From Mesomycoplasma ovipneumoniae (GTDB taxonomy: Bacteria > Bacillota_I > Bacilli_A > Mycoplasmatales > Metamycoplasmataceae): a DNA stretch of 64,000 bases. Under the pieces are notes generated by a model, which was not told the DNA's origin, ran no database searches, and saw nothing but the letters and a program-made list of their open reading frames with translations. The position numbers and the translations under genes were made by a program. The stretch spans positions 186,001 to 250,000 of the forward strand of contig NZ_CP146005.1 of the NCBI RefSeq assembly GCF_038095995.1, in the 5' to 3' direction. Shown here piece after piece: positions 47,946-59,676 of the stretch (its first letter is position 1; each line of letters opens with the position of its first letter).

Positions 47946-48500
47946 ATGAAACTAATTGTTGGACTTGGTAATCCAGGTGAAAAATACGCTCAAACAAAAC
48001 ATAATGTTGGATTTTGAGTTCTTGATTTATTAGCTGAAAAACTCGGATTGACCTTTGATCAAAAAACTGAAAATGGCGTTTTTTGTAAAACAAGTGATTT
48101 TATTCTTGCAAAACCAACAACATACATGAATAAATCAGGTGATTTTGTCTTTGAATTAGTCCAATTTTACAAAATTAATATTCTGGACGTGATAATTGTT
48201 TATGATGATATGAATTTTGAAATTGGCCAGGCAATAATTAGAGCAACTGGAAGCGCAGGCGGCCAGCGAGGTATGGAAAATATTATTGAAAAATGCGGTA
48301 CTAAAGATATAAAAAGACTAAAAATTGGTATTTCGCGGGCCGAAAATTCTAAGGAATATGTGCTTAGTCCTTTTGAAAATCAGGCCAAAATTAAAGTTAA
48401 ACAAGTTATTGACCAAGCTGCTGACATTCTTATTTTTTATTTATCAAATAGTTTTATGACTACGGTTCAAAAATTTAATGCTAACAAAAACAAAGCCTAA
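47946..48500 (+). CDS. pth: Peptidyl-tRNA hydrolase
   Basis: 184 residues. Family residues: GLGNPGEKYAQTKHNVGF (catalytic His), KPTTYMNKSG, VYDDMNFEIG (catalytic Asp region) and GSAGGQRGMENI. It recycles tRNA from peptidyl-tRNA dropped by ribosomes. Overlaps tilS by 23 bases. Confidence 0.93.
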
Positions 48501-49371
48501 AGAAAGATTTTTAATTGCAGTTTCTGGCGGCTCTGATTCAATGTTTTTGCTTGACAAATATAAAAATAAAGATATAATTGTTGTTCATGTCAATTATAAT
48601 TTGAGGCCACAGGCCATTTTTGAAACTTTATTAGTTTCAAAATTTTGCCAAAAATATAATATAATGCTTAAAATTTTATCCTTTGATAGCTTTTCTGTTT
48701 CAGGAAATTTGCAAGCAAATTTAAGAAAGGTTCGTTACGAGTTTTTTTACCGAATTTATAAACATTTTAAATGCACAAAATTACTTGTTGCTCATCATTG
48801 AAATGATTTTGTTGAGACAATTTTTTTGCAAAAAGAGCAAAAAAAGCTAGTAACATTTTGAGGAATCCGCGGGCAAAATTTCCTTTTTGGAATGCAAATC
48901 TCAAGACCACTTTTGTATTTTTACACAAAAAAAAGAATTCTTAAAAGTTGTAAAAAAAGAAAAATCCCTTATCTTGATGATGATTCAAATTTTACAGACA
49001 AATATAGAAGGAACGCAATTCGCTTTAAATTGCAAAAATTAAGCACTTTTTCTTTATTTTTTACTTTTTCTGTTCATTTCATTGCAAATTTTTTTAAATT
49101 AATAGAACTAAAAAAAAATTATAAAACTCTTGAAAAGTGAAAAAAAACAGAATATCATGCTTATTTTTTCCAAAAAATTCGAAAAAAACCAGAAATTATC
49201 TTTTTATATTTGCACCAAAATTTTGACAATATTAAATTATCAAAGGGAAAAATCAATTCAATAATTGACTTTATTAGTTCAAAAGCACCCAATGGATCGT
49301 TTTTAATAAAAAAAAATAACTATATAATTAAAAAAAAACTAAAAATATACGCAAAATCTAGTAAAATTTAG
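48478..49371 (+). CDS. tilS: tRNA(Ile)-lysidine synthase
   Basis: 297 residues with the N-type ATP-pyrophosphatase loop LIAVSGGSDSMFLLD and the LVAHHWNDFVETIFLQ segment; the usual NRNRIRH-like region is DKYRRNAIRFKLQ. The C-terminal domain is reduced, as in other small mycoplasma TilS. It converts C34 of the AUA-reading tRNA-Ile to lysidine. ATG lies inside the pth end; TGA codons are Trp. Confidence 0.88.
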
Positions 49372-49400
49372 TAAGATTTGTTGAACTAGAAAGGAAAATC

Positions 49401-51713
49401 ATGCAAGTAAAACAAAAAAAGAAGCCATCGGTCGGTTGAATTGTTCTTTTAATTATAGTTTTAGGGGTGATTACTTATTTTATATATACTCAATTACAAC
49501 CTAGTCTTACTGTTAAAAGTTTATCTCATTTCGAAGAACAACTAATTAAAAATGCCAAAAACACAACCGATGGTAATTTCTTTTACTCAATTATTTTTGA
49601 TATTAATGCTTATCGAATTCGTGTAGTTGAAGCTACTGAAGGTAAAATAATTGCTTATTCGGTAATAGCAAATCCTGCTGTTATTACAAAATTCCAATCT
49701 GGTGCTGCTGAACTTAGCCCATTGATTAAAAATCAACTGCAAAATTCAAATATTACAACATATTCAGAATTAGTTTCACTTGCAGTTAAAACAATTCCCT
49801 CAAATTATACAAATCCTGGAGTAGCAACAAAGGCTCTTCTTAATGAACTTTACAATTTAGTCGGTGCACAAAAACCCGAAGATAATGTCTATTTGCCTTC
49901 TTTTACTTCAGCCGATAGACCATCTACAACATTTGGTCAATATATTCTCTCATTTCTCCCTATACTTTTGCCAGCTTTAATAATTGGTTTTATTATTTTT
50001 CGTGTGAACAAAAATTCTCAAGGAGGTCCGGGTTTTTTCAATCCTGGAAAAAATCAAGCAATCCGTATTAAATCTGATAAAAAATACTCTGATGTTGCAG
50101 GAAATGTTGAGGCTAAAGAGGAAATTGCTGAATTTATCGACTACTTAAAAAATCCTGGGCGTTATTCTAGCGCTGGTGCAAAAATTCCACGCGGAATTTT
50201 GCTAGGAGGTCCTCCGGGAACTGGAAAAACATTACTTGCAAAAGCTACTGCTGGTGAAGCAAATGTGCCTTTTTTCTTCATTTCTGCATCTAACTTTGTG
50301 GAATTATATGTTGGTGTTGGAGCAAAAAGAGTACGTGAATTATTTAGAGATGCACGAAATGATTCTCCGGCAATAATTTTTATTGATGAGCTTGATGCAA
50401 TTGGACGCTCCCGTGGTTCAGGAATTGGTGGGGGTAATGACGAAAGAGAGCAAACACTAAATCAACTTCTAGTTGAAATGGACGGTATGGTTGAAAATAC
50501 CGGACTTTTAGTAATAGCAGCAACAAATAGAACTGACGTTCTTGATCCAGCCCTTTTACGTCCAGGTCGTTTTGACCGTTCAATAATTGTTGGTCTTCCT
50601 GACGTTAGAGAGCGTGAAGAAATTTTAAGATTGCATGCAAAAGGTAAAAGAATTTCTAAAAATGTCACACTTGCAAATATTGCCAAAAGAACTCCTGGAT
50701 TTTCAGGTGCCCAATTAGAAAATGTTATAAATGAAGCAACACTTTTATCAGTTCGTGAAAAAACTCAAGTCATTACAAGTGAACAAATTGACGAGGCAAT
50801 TGACCGAGTAATTGGTGGACCTGCCAAGAAAAATCGCGTAATAACTGAAAAAGAAAGAATAATGGTTGCTTATCACGAAGCTGGTCATGCCGTTGTTGGT
50901 TTAAAATTAAGATCCGGGGTAAAAGTTCAAAAAATTACAATTGTTCCCCGTGGAAATACCGGTGGTTATAATTTAATGCTTCCTGAAGAAGAAAAATATA
51001 ACAGTACAAAATCAGAACTTTTAGCAACAATTGCGGCATTTATGGGTGGTCGGGCAGCTGAAGAAATAAAATATGGTGAGCAAGAAATTTCTACTGGTGC
51101 TGGTAATGATATTGAAAAAGCTACAAAAATTGCCCGTAAAATGGTTACCGAACTTGGAATGTCATCACTTGGTCCAATTCAGTATGAACAAGACCAATCA
51201 TCGCCATTTTTAGGAAGAGATTATATAAAAAATACATCATTTTCTTCAAAAGTTGGTCATGAAATTGACATCGAAATTCGCCAAATTATTTCTAATGCTT
51301 ACAAACAAGCTTCTGAAACAATTAAAAATAATTTAGATTTACTTGAATTAATCAAGGATACTTTATTAGAAAAAGAAACAATTGTTTATGAAGAAATTCA
51401 ACAATTAGCTGAAACTCTTGAACCACTTCCAAAATCAGACCCAGTTCAAACTAGTGCTGTAAAACCTTCTGATATTTTGAGTGAACTTTTATCAGTAGAT
51501 CCAGATCCTGAAGATATTTTAGATGAAAATCTTCAACAAAATTCAGAGCAAAATTCTGAACTAAATTCAGGCGAGAATCCTGAAAAAAATTCCGGCCAAA
51601 ACCCTGAACAAATGTTAGATCAAAATTCACAAGAAAATCCTGAACAAAACTCAGAACAAACCCCTGGTGAAAATTCAGAAGAAAATTCTGACACTACTCC
51701 AAAACAAGACTAA
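49401..51713 (+). CDS. ftsH: ATP-dependent zinc metalloprotease FtsH
   Basis: 770 residues. Membrane helix at 13-30 (WIVLLIIVLGVITYFIYT), extracytoplasmic domain, second helix (FLPILLPALIIGFIIF), AAA module with GGPPGTGKT, IIFIDELDAIG and LLRPGRFDRSI, and the zinc site HEAGHAVVG. The C-terminal 70 residues are an unusual Asn/Glu/Ser/Gln-rich tail of NSEQNS-like repeats, absent from the family core. It degrades membrane and short-lived proteins. ATG is preceded by AAGG; the first TGA is Trp. Confidence 0.95.
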
Positions 51714-51796
51714 TTAAAATTTTTTCATTTTTATTTAAAATTTAGAAATACTGAAAATAGTTTCAGAATTAAATTGACGTTTTAAGGAATAAGACT

Positions 51797-53263
51797 ATGT
51801 CAAAATTAAACGACCAACAACAATTTCGCCTTGAAAAACTTAAAAATTTACAATCCAAAGGATTTAATTACCCAAAATCAGTTTTCTTGCATGATAATTT
51901 GGATGAAATAATTAAAAAATATCAAGATAAAAACCATGACTTTTTTGTTGAAAATCAGATTAAAGTCGCTTTTGCAGGTCGTCTTATTCGCCAACGTTCC
52001 CCATTTTTCATTATTTATAGTCAATCATTAGAATTTCAAGTGTATGCAAACAAAGATTTTCAAACACAAAATCAGTTTACTTTTTCAAATTTAGACCTTG
52101 GCGACATAGTTGAAATTTCTGGATATTTATTTAAAACTAAAACAAATCAAATAAGTCTTAAAGCTGAAACTTTTTCAATTTTAGCAAAATCACTCCATCC
52201 ATTACCTGATCAATATTATGGAATTGAAAATGCTGATGATAAATATCGTAAGCGCTATTTGGATTTATTAGTAAATGAAAAATCAAGACAAACTTTTATT
52301 ATTAGAAGCAAAATCATCTCCTTAATTCGCAAGTTTTTTGACTCACAAGGATTTTTAGAAGTTGACACCCCTGTTTTGCAACCAGTTTTAGGTGGTGCTT
52401 CGGCTAAGCCGTTTGTAACATTTTATAATTCATTAAGCCAAAATTTTTACTTACGAATCGCAACTGAATTACCGCTAAAAAAATTATTAGTTGGTGGAAT
52501 TAATGCTGTTTATGAAATAGGCAAAATTTTTCGTAATGAAGGTTTTGATACAACTCATAATCCCGAATTTACCTCAATTGAATTTTACCAAGCTTATTCA
52601 GATTTAAACAAGATAATGAATCAAACTGAAAATTTAATTCGCTTTTTGTTTGAAGAACTCGGATTAAATCAATCAGAACACTGATATGGAGATAATAAAA
52701 TTGATTTTTCACAAAAATTTGCACGGTATGATATGGTTCAAATAACTTCGGAAAAAATGAATTTTGACCTTAAAAATGCAGATTTTTCAGCTTTAGTTGA
52801 GGAAGCTAAAAAACACAATATAAAAATTGAACCATTTTTTACAAAAGGTCATTTAATCAACGAATTTTTTGAAAAATTTGTTGAACCTACTTTAATAAAT
52901 CCGACTTTTATTACCGGTCATCCCATTGAAATTTCACCCTTAGCAAAATCTGATCCTAATAATCGCAATTTTACGCTTAGAGCAGAACTCTTTATTGCTA
53001 CAAAAGAATTTGCAAATATGTTTGACGAGTTGAATGATCCTATTGATCAATTAGGTCGCTTTCAAGCACAAATTAACGAAAAAGAAAAAGGAAATCAAGA
53101 AGCTTCAGAAGTTGACCACGAATTTATTCAAGCTCTTGAGTATGGAATGCCTCCAGCGGCAGGCTGCGGAATTGGGATAGATCGTCTTGTGATGTTATTA
53201 ACAAATAATGAATCCATTCGGTCAGTTATTTTATTTCCACAACTTAAATCTAAAAAGGATTAA
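51797..53263 (+). CDS. lysS: Lysyl-tRNA synthetase, class II
   Basis: 488 residues. OB-fold anticodon-binding domain ([17 protein letters not shown]), motif 1 region [21 protein letters not shown], motif 2 ([33 protein letters not shown]) and motif 3 [17 protein letters not shown]. One TGA at 52682 is Trp. Followed after one base by a HAD-family gene. Confidence 0.95.
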
Positions 53264-53264
53264 A

Positions 53265-54098
53265 ATGAAACTATTTTTTGCTTTTGATCTTGATGGAACA
53301 TTATTGCGCTATGACAATACAATCCATCCTGAAAATGTTAAAATGCTCAAAAAACTCTATGAATTAGGGCATATTTTAGTTGTAGCAACTGGTCGAGGTT
53401 TGTCAGCTTGCATTGATTTAGCAAAACAATATCCATATTTTCATTATCTTGTTTCAAATAATGGCACTCTAATTTATGATATTAAAACCAAAAAAACAAT
53501 AAACAAAGGCACACTTAAAAAATCAGTTGCACTTGATTTATTTAAAGATTGTAAAGATACTAATTCAATTTGTGCTTTTTCAACCCCACACAATCTTTTT
53601 GAATATTCTCCTCATAAAAATTATGATTGATTAAAAAATCAGCATATAATGGACCTAAAACACTATACAAAACTGAATGATTTTGAAATTATAGAAATTA
53701 TTCAAGCAGATCCAATAACACAAATTGCCTTTCGGAATGATGAAAAAGCAATTATAAATCTTCATAAAAAATGAGCTGAAAAGCTAAATAATTTATATAA
53801 AGTAACAATAACAAACCGAATTTTTTTGGATATTAATCCTTTAAATGTGGATAAATCTACTGCAATTTTAGAATTACTAGAAAAAAATAACATAAGTACC
53901 AAAAAATTAATAACTTTTGGCGATAGTTCTAATGATTATGGAATGATAAAACTAGCTCGTTATGGTTTTGCAATGCAAGATGCAACTCCTGATTTAATTG
54001 AGGTAGCCTCAAGAAAAATTGGAAGCTGTAAATCTGACACAATCGCAAGAACTATCGATATTCTTTTAGAAAATCAAGACAAATTATTTTCTTCTTAA
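53265..54098 (+). CDS. Cof-type HAD phosphatase
   Basis: 277 residues of the HAD superfamily, C2 (Cof) cap: motif I FAFDLDGTLL, motif II VVATGRGLS, Lys in the cap-core segment, motif IV FGDSSNDYGMIK. Such enzymes dephosphorylate sugar phosphates or nucleotides; the substrate is unknown. TGA codons are Trp. Last gene of the lysS transcript; TIR element D lies between its stop and the terminator at 54701. Confidence 0.9.
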
Positions 54099-54109
54099 AA
54101 TTACTCCCT

Positions 54110-54678
54110 AGTTTGCCAGTTTGATGAGATAATCTTAAAAAGTGTCCGATTTTGGGCACTTTTTAACTTTTTTGGCAAAAGTTAATTACCTATTTTAAAA
54201 CACTGGTAAAAATCAATTTATGGATAAAACAACAAAAATCATAAAAAAATACAACTACTATTTAAACTCAATGCAAATAGAAAACTCGTTTTTATTTGCA
54301 GCGAGCCTAAAAAAACATATGAAGTTTTGAAAGAACAATAACCAAAAGCCCTAAATTTAAAGATTTCTAAACGGGTAAATTTAAAGCATTCCATTATATT
54401 TAAAAACATAATGGATAATTCACATTTTTTGATTTTTTTATGGCAAAAACATAAGTAATTCCCCCTTAATTCTGATTTCTAAATTTATTAACTATTCTTA
54501 AGTGATGTTTATTATAACATAATTTTATTTTTGACCAAGCATTTTTTTTTTTTTTGCAAAATCTTAATTTTAAAATAATAAAAATTAAGATTTTAGCGTT
54601 AAAAAACCCGTATTTACGGGTATTTTTGCATATTTATATTGACTAAAAAGTGAATTTTAGCCATCAAACTGGCAAACT
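54110..54678. mobile_element. TIR element copy D
   Basis: Perfect 17-bp inverted ends AGTTTGCCAGTTTGATG (54110-54126) and CATCAAACTGGCAAACT (54662-54678). Between them, reading in from the left: hairpin AAAAAGTGTCC..GGGCACTTTTT, then on the minus strand the RNA with promoter (TTGGTC complement 54533-54538; TATAAT complement 54511-54516), a T14 tract (54542-54555), a stem AAATCTTAATTTT / AAAATTAAGATTT and the ACCCGTA / TACGGGT hairpin. No direct repeat outside. No protein gene. Confidence 0.82.
54240..54505 (-). ncRNA. Element RNA, copy D
   Basis: After the promoter: AAGGGGGA and a 4-codon ORF MFLP; hairpin CCATTAT / ATAATGG; a TAAATTTA stem around ACCCGTTTAGAAATCT; the large hairpin with two mismatches (CTCAATGCAAATA versus TATTTGCAGCGAG). 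Ends estimated. Confidence 0.6.
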
Positions 54679-54700
54679 CAGCAAAATTTATGAAAATTTT

Positions 54701-54746
54701 AAAAATAAAAGCTTCTTGAATTAATCAACAAGAAGCTTTTATTTTT
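54701..54746. terminator. Bidirectional terminator between HAD gene and nanE
   Basis: Perfect 18-bp stem AAAAATAAAAGCTTCTTG / CAAGAAGCTTTTATTTTT around a 10-base loop. Confidence 0.9.
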
Positions 54747-54763
54747 AAATAGGTCGTAAATTC

Positions 54764-55462
54764 TTAGTTAATTTCTTTGCGAATTTTGTCAACAAAAAAT
54801 TTAGTTATAACATAAGGTCTAGTTATCATTGAACCAACAACGACTGAATGAGCGCCAATTTTAAAAGCGTCAATTACATTTTGAGGCTCATTAAAGCCAC
54901 CTTCAGCGACAACTTCTATGCCGGTATTGTGGATTTTTTCAACCATTCAACGTAAAAATTCGTAATTATTTTCAATATTATTGTGCTTTTTTGTTGTTTC
55001 TGTATAACCGCGCAAAGTTGGGGCAACATAGTCAAATTTTAATCTAATTGCATTTTCAACATCTTCATAGTCAGCACAATCTGCAAGTAAATATTGGTTC
55101 TTTTTTCGATTTTTATGGAAATAATCAACAATTTCATCAAGATTTTCTGCCGGCCTTTTGCGCAGAGTTGCATCAATTGCAATTATTTGGTTATCAAATT
55201 GCATTAATTCTTTGAGTTCAGTTAAAGTCGGCGTAATAAAAACGCTTGAATTTGGGTAAGTTTTTTTAATTAAAGAAATCAAAGGTACTTTTTGGTTTAG
55301 TTCAAAAAAATCTTTAACATTGTCAATTTGTGAAGTTCTAATACCATCAGCCCCGCCTAAAAGTGCAGCTTTCATCATTTTTTGCATTATTTTTGGCCCA
55401 TAAAGCGGCTCATCTTCGAGCGCTTGGCATGAGACAATGAAACTATTTTTTAAAAGACGCAT
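54764..55462 (-). CDS. nanE: N-acetylmannosamine-6-phosphate 2-epimerase
   Basis: A 232-residue TIM barrel converting ManNAc-6-P to GlcNAc-6-P. Typical segments: SCQALEDEPLYG, AALLGGADGIRTSQI, IDATLRKRP (catalytic Asp/Lys region), LLADCADYEDVENA, VAEGGFNEPQNV and GAHSVVVGSMITRP (phosphate site). One TGA is Trp. Downstream of the symporter gene by 11 bases, ribosome site AAAGGGT; its product is the substrate of NagA at 14928. Confidence 0.93.
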
Positions 55463-55473
55463 TTTTTTACCCT

Positions 55474-57318
55474 TTAATTAGTGATTTTTGCTAATTTTTC
55501 TTTTATTTTTTCATATTGGTCTAATTTTTCGTCTTGAACTTTTTGAATTTGAGAAAATTCTTGATTTGTTTGAATTGTTTCATTTTCTCTATAATTAGGA
55601 TGTCCAAAAATTAGAATATTATACCATTTTGGCATTAGATTTGGAACAGTTTTTGCAACTTTTTTGGCAACTTTTTGTAACTTAGAATCATTTTTTGCAA
55701 TTTGTTTTTCTAAGGCAATTAGCTGATCAAATTCAGGTGTTTTTGTTCAAATTGTTAAATTTGTTAAATTTTTCTCTTTTTTACTAAAGAAAGTATAAAT
55801 TATTGAACCGACATAGCCAAAAATAATTGTAAGGAAAAAGGAAATTAGCGCTACATATTCGCTAGCAAATTCAATTGCTAAATTTTCAGGAACAAGTCTT
55901 TTGTTTGTAAAGATTCATAAAAATAAAGCAGTAATAAAAGCAACACTAATTCCAAGAACGGCACCAAAAGAATTTGTTCTTCGAGTTAGAATTCCTAACA
56001 TAAAAACAGCACCAATTGGCACACCAAAAAGTCCAACTACTGCAAGGAAAAGGTTAAATAAATTAGTTTGTTCTGAATATGCCAAAAGAAAAGCAACTAA
56101 CATTCCTTGAATTCCGAAAAATGTGATTAAAATTTTTGATATAATCAACATTATTCGGTCTTTTATAGGTGCTTTTTTCCGGAATTTACGAATTGGTTGG
56201 ATAAAGTCACTAACAATAACATTAACAAGTGAGTTCATTGAAGAAGAAATTGTTGATTGACTTGCGGCAAAAACTGCGGCAATAATCAAACCAGAAAGTC
56301 CGGTCGGTAAGACTTTTATGATGAAAAATGAAAGAAGTTGATTATTTGCTGCACCTTGGCGACCAACAATTTGGTCAATTGCATTTTTGGCATCAACATC
56401 AAATCCTTGGGATTTAAAGTAACTATATAACATTGAACCAACGCCATAAAACACAAAAATAGTAATCAAAGTTAAAATTGCGTTAATATAGATAGTTTTA
56501 TTAGTTCCGGAAATGAATCTTGAGGTTTTATATCTTTGGACGATGTCTTGAGATGCTGTATATGAGAAAATAGTCTCAACATATTTTCCTAAAAAAAGAA
56601 GGAACATACCACCACTAGCGGCACTTATTTTTCATTGACCGGCATTAAAAATTGACTGATAAATATCACCTTTACTTCAGTCAGTTTGCACTAATCCAAA
56701 AATCAAAATGCAAATAATTCCCAAAAGTAAAACAAGACCTTGGATTGCATCAGTTCACAAAACACCTTTAAAACCACCTAAAAAAGTGTTTAAAATTACG
56801 ACTATCGCCATAATTCCGATAATCAAATAAATGTCTAAATCAACAAAAAGTGACAAAGTCAGTGCCGGAATATACAGAACAATTGCAATCCGGAAAATGT
56901 GAAAAATAGCAAATAAACCACCACTTAAAGCCCGAATTAAATAATTATAACGACTCTCAAGATAAGCATATGCAGTATTTGCAGTAATTTGGCGATAAAA
57001 AGGGATAATTCATTTAATTAAAACCGGACTAATCAAAATTATTGCCACTTGCCCGACAGATCACATTCATCCTGTTTTAAAAGCAAGTCCGGGGAGACCT
57101 AAAAATGTAAGGGACGAAAGCCCGGTAGCCCAAATCGAAAGAGCAATAACAATTGACGGAACTTTAATTGACTTGGCTACTAAATAAGAATCAGTGCTTT
57201 TTTGCTTATTATTTTTTTCTTGATACCAAAAAAATAGTCCAAGCAATAGCATCGAAAGCATATAAATTGCTAAAATAATTCAATCCGTTGTTGAAAAACT
57301 TGATTTATTTTCTTCCAT
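55474..57318 (-). CDS. Sodium:solute symporter (probable sialic acid transporter)
   Basis: A 614-residue SSS-family carrier with about 13 membrane helices; conserved ALSIWATGLSSLTFLGLPGLAF near the N-terminus, FLGGFKGVLWTDAIQG (family signature), and AAVFAASQSTISSSMNSLVNV (sodium site Ser residues). The last 90 residues are a charged cytoplasmic tail. Its position between nanA and nanE indicates N-acetylneuraminate as substrate, as for NanT/SiaT of the SSS family; sequence alone does not prove it. Many TGA codons are Trp. Starts 50 bases after nanA. Confidence 0.85.
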
Positions 57319-57368
57319 ATTTCCCCCTTTTTCAACTTTTTATAATTAAAAATTTGAAAAAGTTGAAG

Positions 57369-58250
57369 TTAGTCTAAAAATTTTTCTTTAATTTCAAGTG
57401 CCTTTTGATTTAGTGTTTTTTGGCAAATTTTCTTAAATGGAAGGCGATTATAACCAGCATCAACACCATAAAGTTGCATAATTGCTTTGATTGTTTGCAT
57501 TAGTCCAACTTCTAAAAGTGATTGAATATAGTCATTATAAGTGTGAATTTCATTTTTAAAGGCTAGTAAATCACCTTTTTTTGCCAAATCAAGAATTTTT
57601 CTTGCCTTGATTGCGTTTGTATTATAAGTTGAACCGATAAATCCACGTGCCCCTAAAAGGTAAGCGAGTCCAAAAGCTTCATCAAAAGCATACATTCAAA
57701 TTTTTTCCGGATAAGTTTTGATTAGTCTTTCGAATAAAAAGATGTCATTTGACCCAAATTTGCAGCCAATAACATTTTTAAGATTTAAAATGCTACCAAA
57801 TTGTTCAATGTTAATTTTTGAGCCTGCAAGTTGAGGCAAGTAATAAATAAACATCGGTAAATCAACGTTTTTTGCAATTTCTTCGTAGTAGTTTTTGATT
57901 TCATCAAAAGAAAAATTATAATAAAAAGGTGTGATTGCGCTGATTGCATCAAAACCAAGTTCTTTAGCTTTTTTTCCTAGTTGGATTGCCTCATCAAGAT
58001 TTAAACTTCCAATCTGTGCAATTAAAGTTACTTTATTTTTTGCTTTTTTAGCTACAATTTCATAAATTTTTTGTCGTTCTTCAACAGACATTAACAAAAA
58101 TTCGCCCGTTGATCCAGTGACATAAAGACCATCAACTTTTTGGACATCAATTAAAAAATCAAGAATATCCTCAAGATTTTTAGTCATTAGTTCGCCTTTT
58201 TCATTAAAAGGACTTATTAAAGCGGGGAAAAATCCATGATATTTTTCCAT
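57369..58250 (-). CDS. nanA: N-acetylneuraminate lyase
   Basis: A 293-residue class I aldolase splitting Neu5Ac into ManNAc and pyruvate. GSTGEF pyruvate-carboxylate site, catalytic Tyr in MFIYYLPQLAG, Schiff-base Lys in VIGCKFGS, and GFIGSTYN. One TGA (57696 boundary) is Trp. First gene of nanA-symporter-nanE, with AGGAGGC-like site upstream of the ATG and its own TATAAT-rich promoter near 58300. Confidence 0.94.
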
Positions 58251-58321
58251 GTTAGCCTCCTTTTTATAGAAAAATCTTTATATTGATTTTCCTATTTTTT
58301 GTATATAAAATAATTATATAT

Positions 58322-58357
58322 AAAAAAACCCGTATTTTTTTCAAAAACGGGATTTTT
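58322..58357 (-). terminator. Terminator after nanK
   Basis: AAAAACCCGTATTTTT / AAAAACGGGATTTTT-type hairpin separating nanK from nanA on the minus strand; the nanA promoter lies just downstream (TATATAATTATTTTATATAC complement). Confidence 0.65.
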
Positions 58358-58390
58358 CTTTATTTTTGTTAGTTTCTGTTAATTTATCTA

Positions 58391-59254
58391 TTAAAGATTA
58401 AATTTTTGCCTTAAAAGGTAAAAAGCACCGAGCATACCGGCATTATTTTTGGATTCGGCGATCAAAAGCTCACATTTATAAGGAGTTTGCTCTAACATTT
58501 TTAGGAATTTTTGCTGAATTTTTGCAAAGTATTTCTTATTTATATAGGAAAAACCGCCGCCAATAAAGATTTTTTCTAAATTTTGAAAAATTGCAAGTTG
58601 ATAAGTAAATTCGACAACTTTTTGGAAATAATCATCAATCATTTTTTGAAAATCAGGGTTAGTTTTATATAAATTATCAAACTTTTCATATTCAGAAATT
58701 CTAATATTATAAAGTTTACTAATTTCTTTATCAAGCAAACTAAAAGAAAGTCAATCATCAAGTCTTTGACCTTCATAAATCAGATAACCAAATTCACCAG
58801 CAAGAAAATTTTCACCTCGAATTAATTCATCCTTGACAATTCCAATTCCAACGCCAGTCCCTAAAGTAACTGTTGCGTAATTTTTTAAGCTTTTGTGATA
58901 AAATTTTTCAGAAATTGCAGCGGCATTTGCGTCATTTTCGACAACAACAGGCAAATTAAATTTTTTTTCTAAAATAGAAAAATCACTGCCAAAATATGGT
59001 AAAGTTTTATGATTTACAAAAATAATTTTCTTTTTTTCAACATCAACCCCGCCCATTGTAGCAATAGCAATTCCTTTTATGTCTTTAGAAAAATCTGATT
59101 TTTCTAAAATTGAGTTGATAATTCCCTCTAAATTCTCTAGAATTGAACTGATATTGGTTTTAAAAGTTTTTGTTTGGTGAAAAAAATTGTTATTATCAAT
59201 AATTCCCATTTTAATGTTTGTACCGCCAATATCAAAAAGAATGAATTTGTCCAT
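58391..59254 (-). CDS. nanK: ROK-family kinase, probable N-acetylmannosamine kinase
   Basis: A 287-residue sugar kinase. ATP loop LFDIGGTNIKMGI, sugar-binding VENDANAAAISE with the catalytic Asp, and LGTGVGIGIV. The ROK zinc motif (CxCGxxGC) that normally follows HxG is absent; here the segment is GEFGYLIYEGQRLDDW. Context with nanA and nanE implies ManNAc as substrate. One TGA is Trp. Ribosome site GAGAGG. Transcribed separately from nanA. Confidence 0.85.
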
Positions 59255-59676
59255 TTTGCCTCTCTTTTTTAAAATAACCTTTGTTTTTATAGCATTTTTT
59301 AAATCTTGCTAGTATAAATTTGGTTGTTTCTTTAAAAAATTATAACTTATAAAAGCAAAAATAAATTAGAATAATAATAAATTACCATTAAAAATTTTTT
59401 GAAATTATAGTAATTCCAAGCTAATTCGAAAAATCAGGATTTATGATAAAATAATTTATTAATTGCTTAATTAATTAATTAATTAATTAAATTTGCCTTG
59501 TAGGATTTAATAATAATAAAAATTTACTCATTAAAAACTGAAAAAACTGTCGAATCAGTTTTACAAGATTTAATAGCTAAAAAATTAAAACAATTAGGGA
59601 AAAATAGAAACGTATATTCACATTATTAGATTTTACTTAATAAGAAAGTAATTATGGATAGAAAAAGAGGACTAAT
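59255..59676. other. Intergenic stretch with TTAA repeat and a coding remnant
   Basis: About 420 bases with no intact gene. (TTAA)6 at 59467-59490. At 59515-59629 a plus-strand frame without start reads KIYSLKTEKTVESVLQDLIA..., ending NRNVYSHY-TAG; it looks like the 3' remnant of a lost gene. Family not recognised. Confidence 0.5.
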
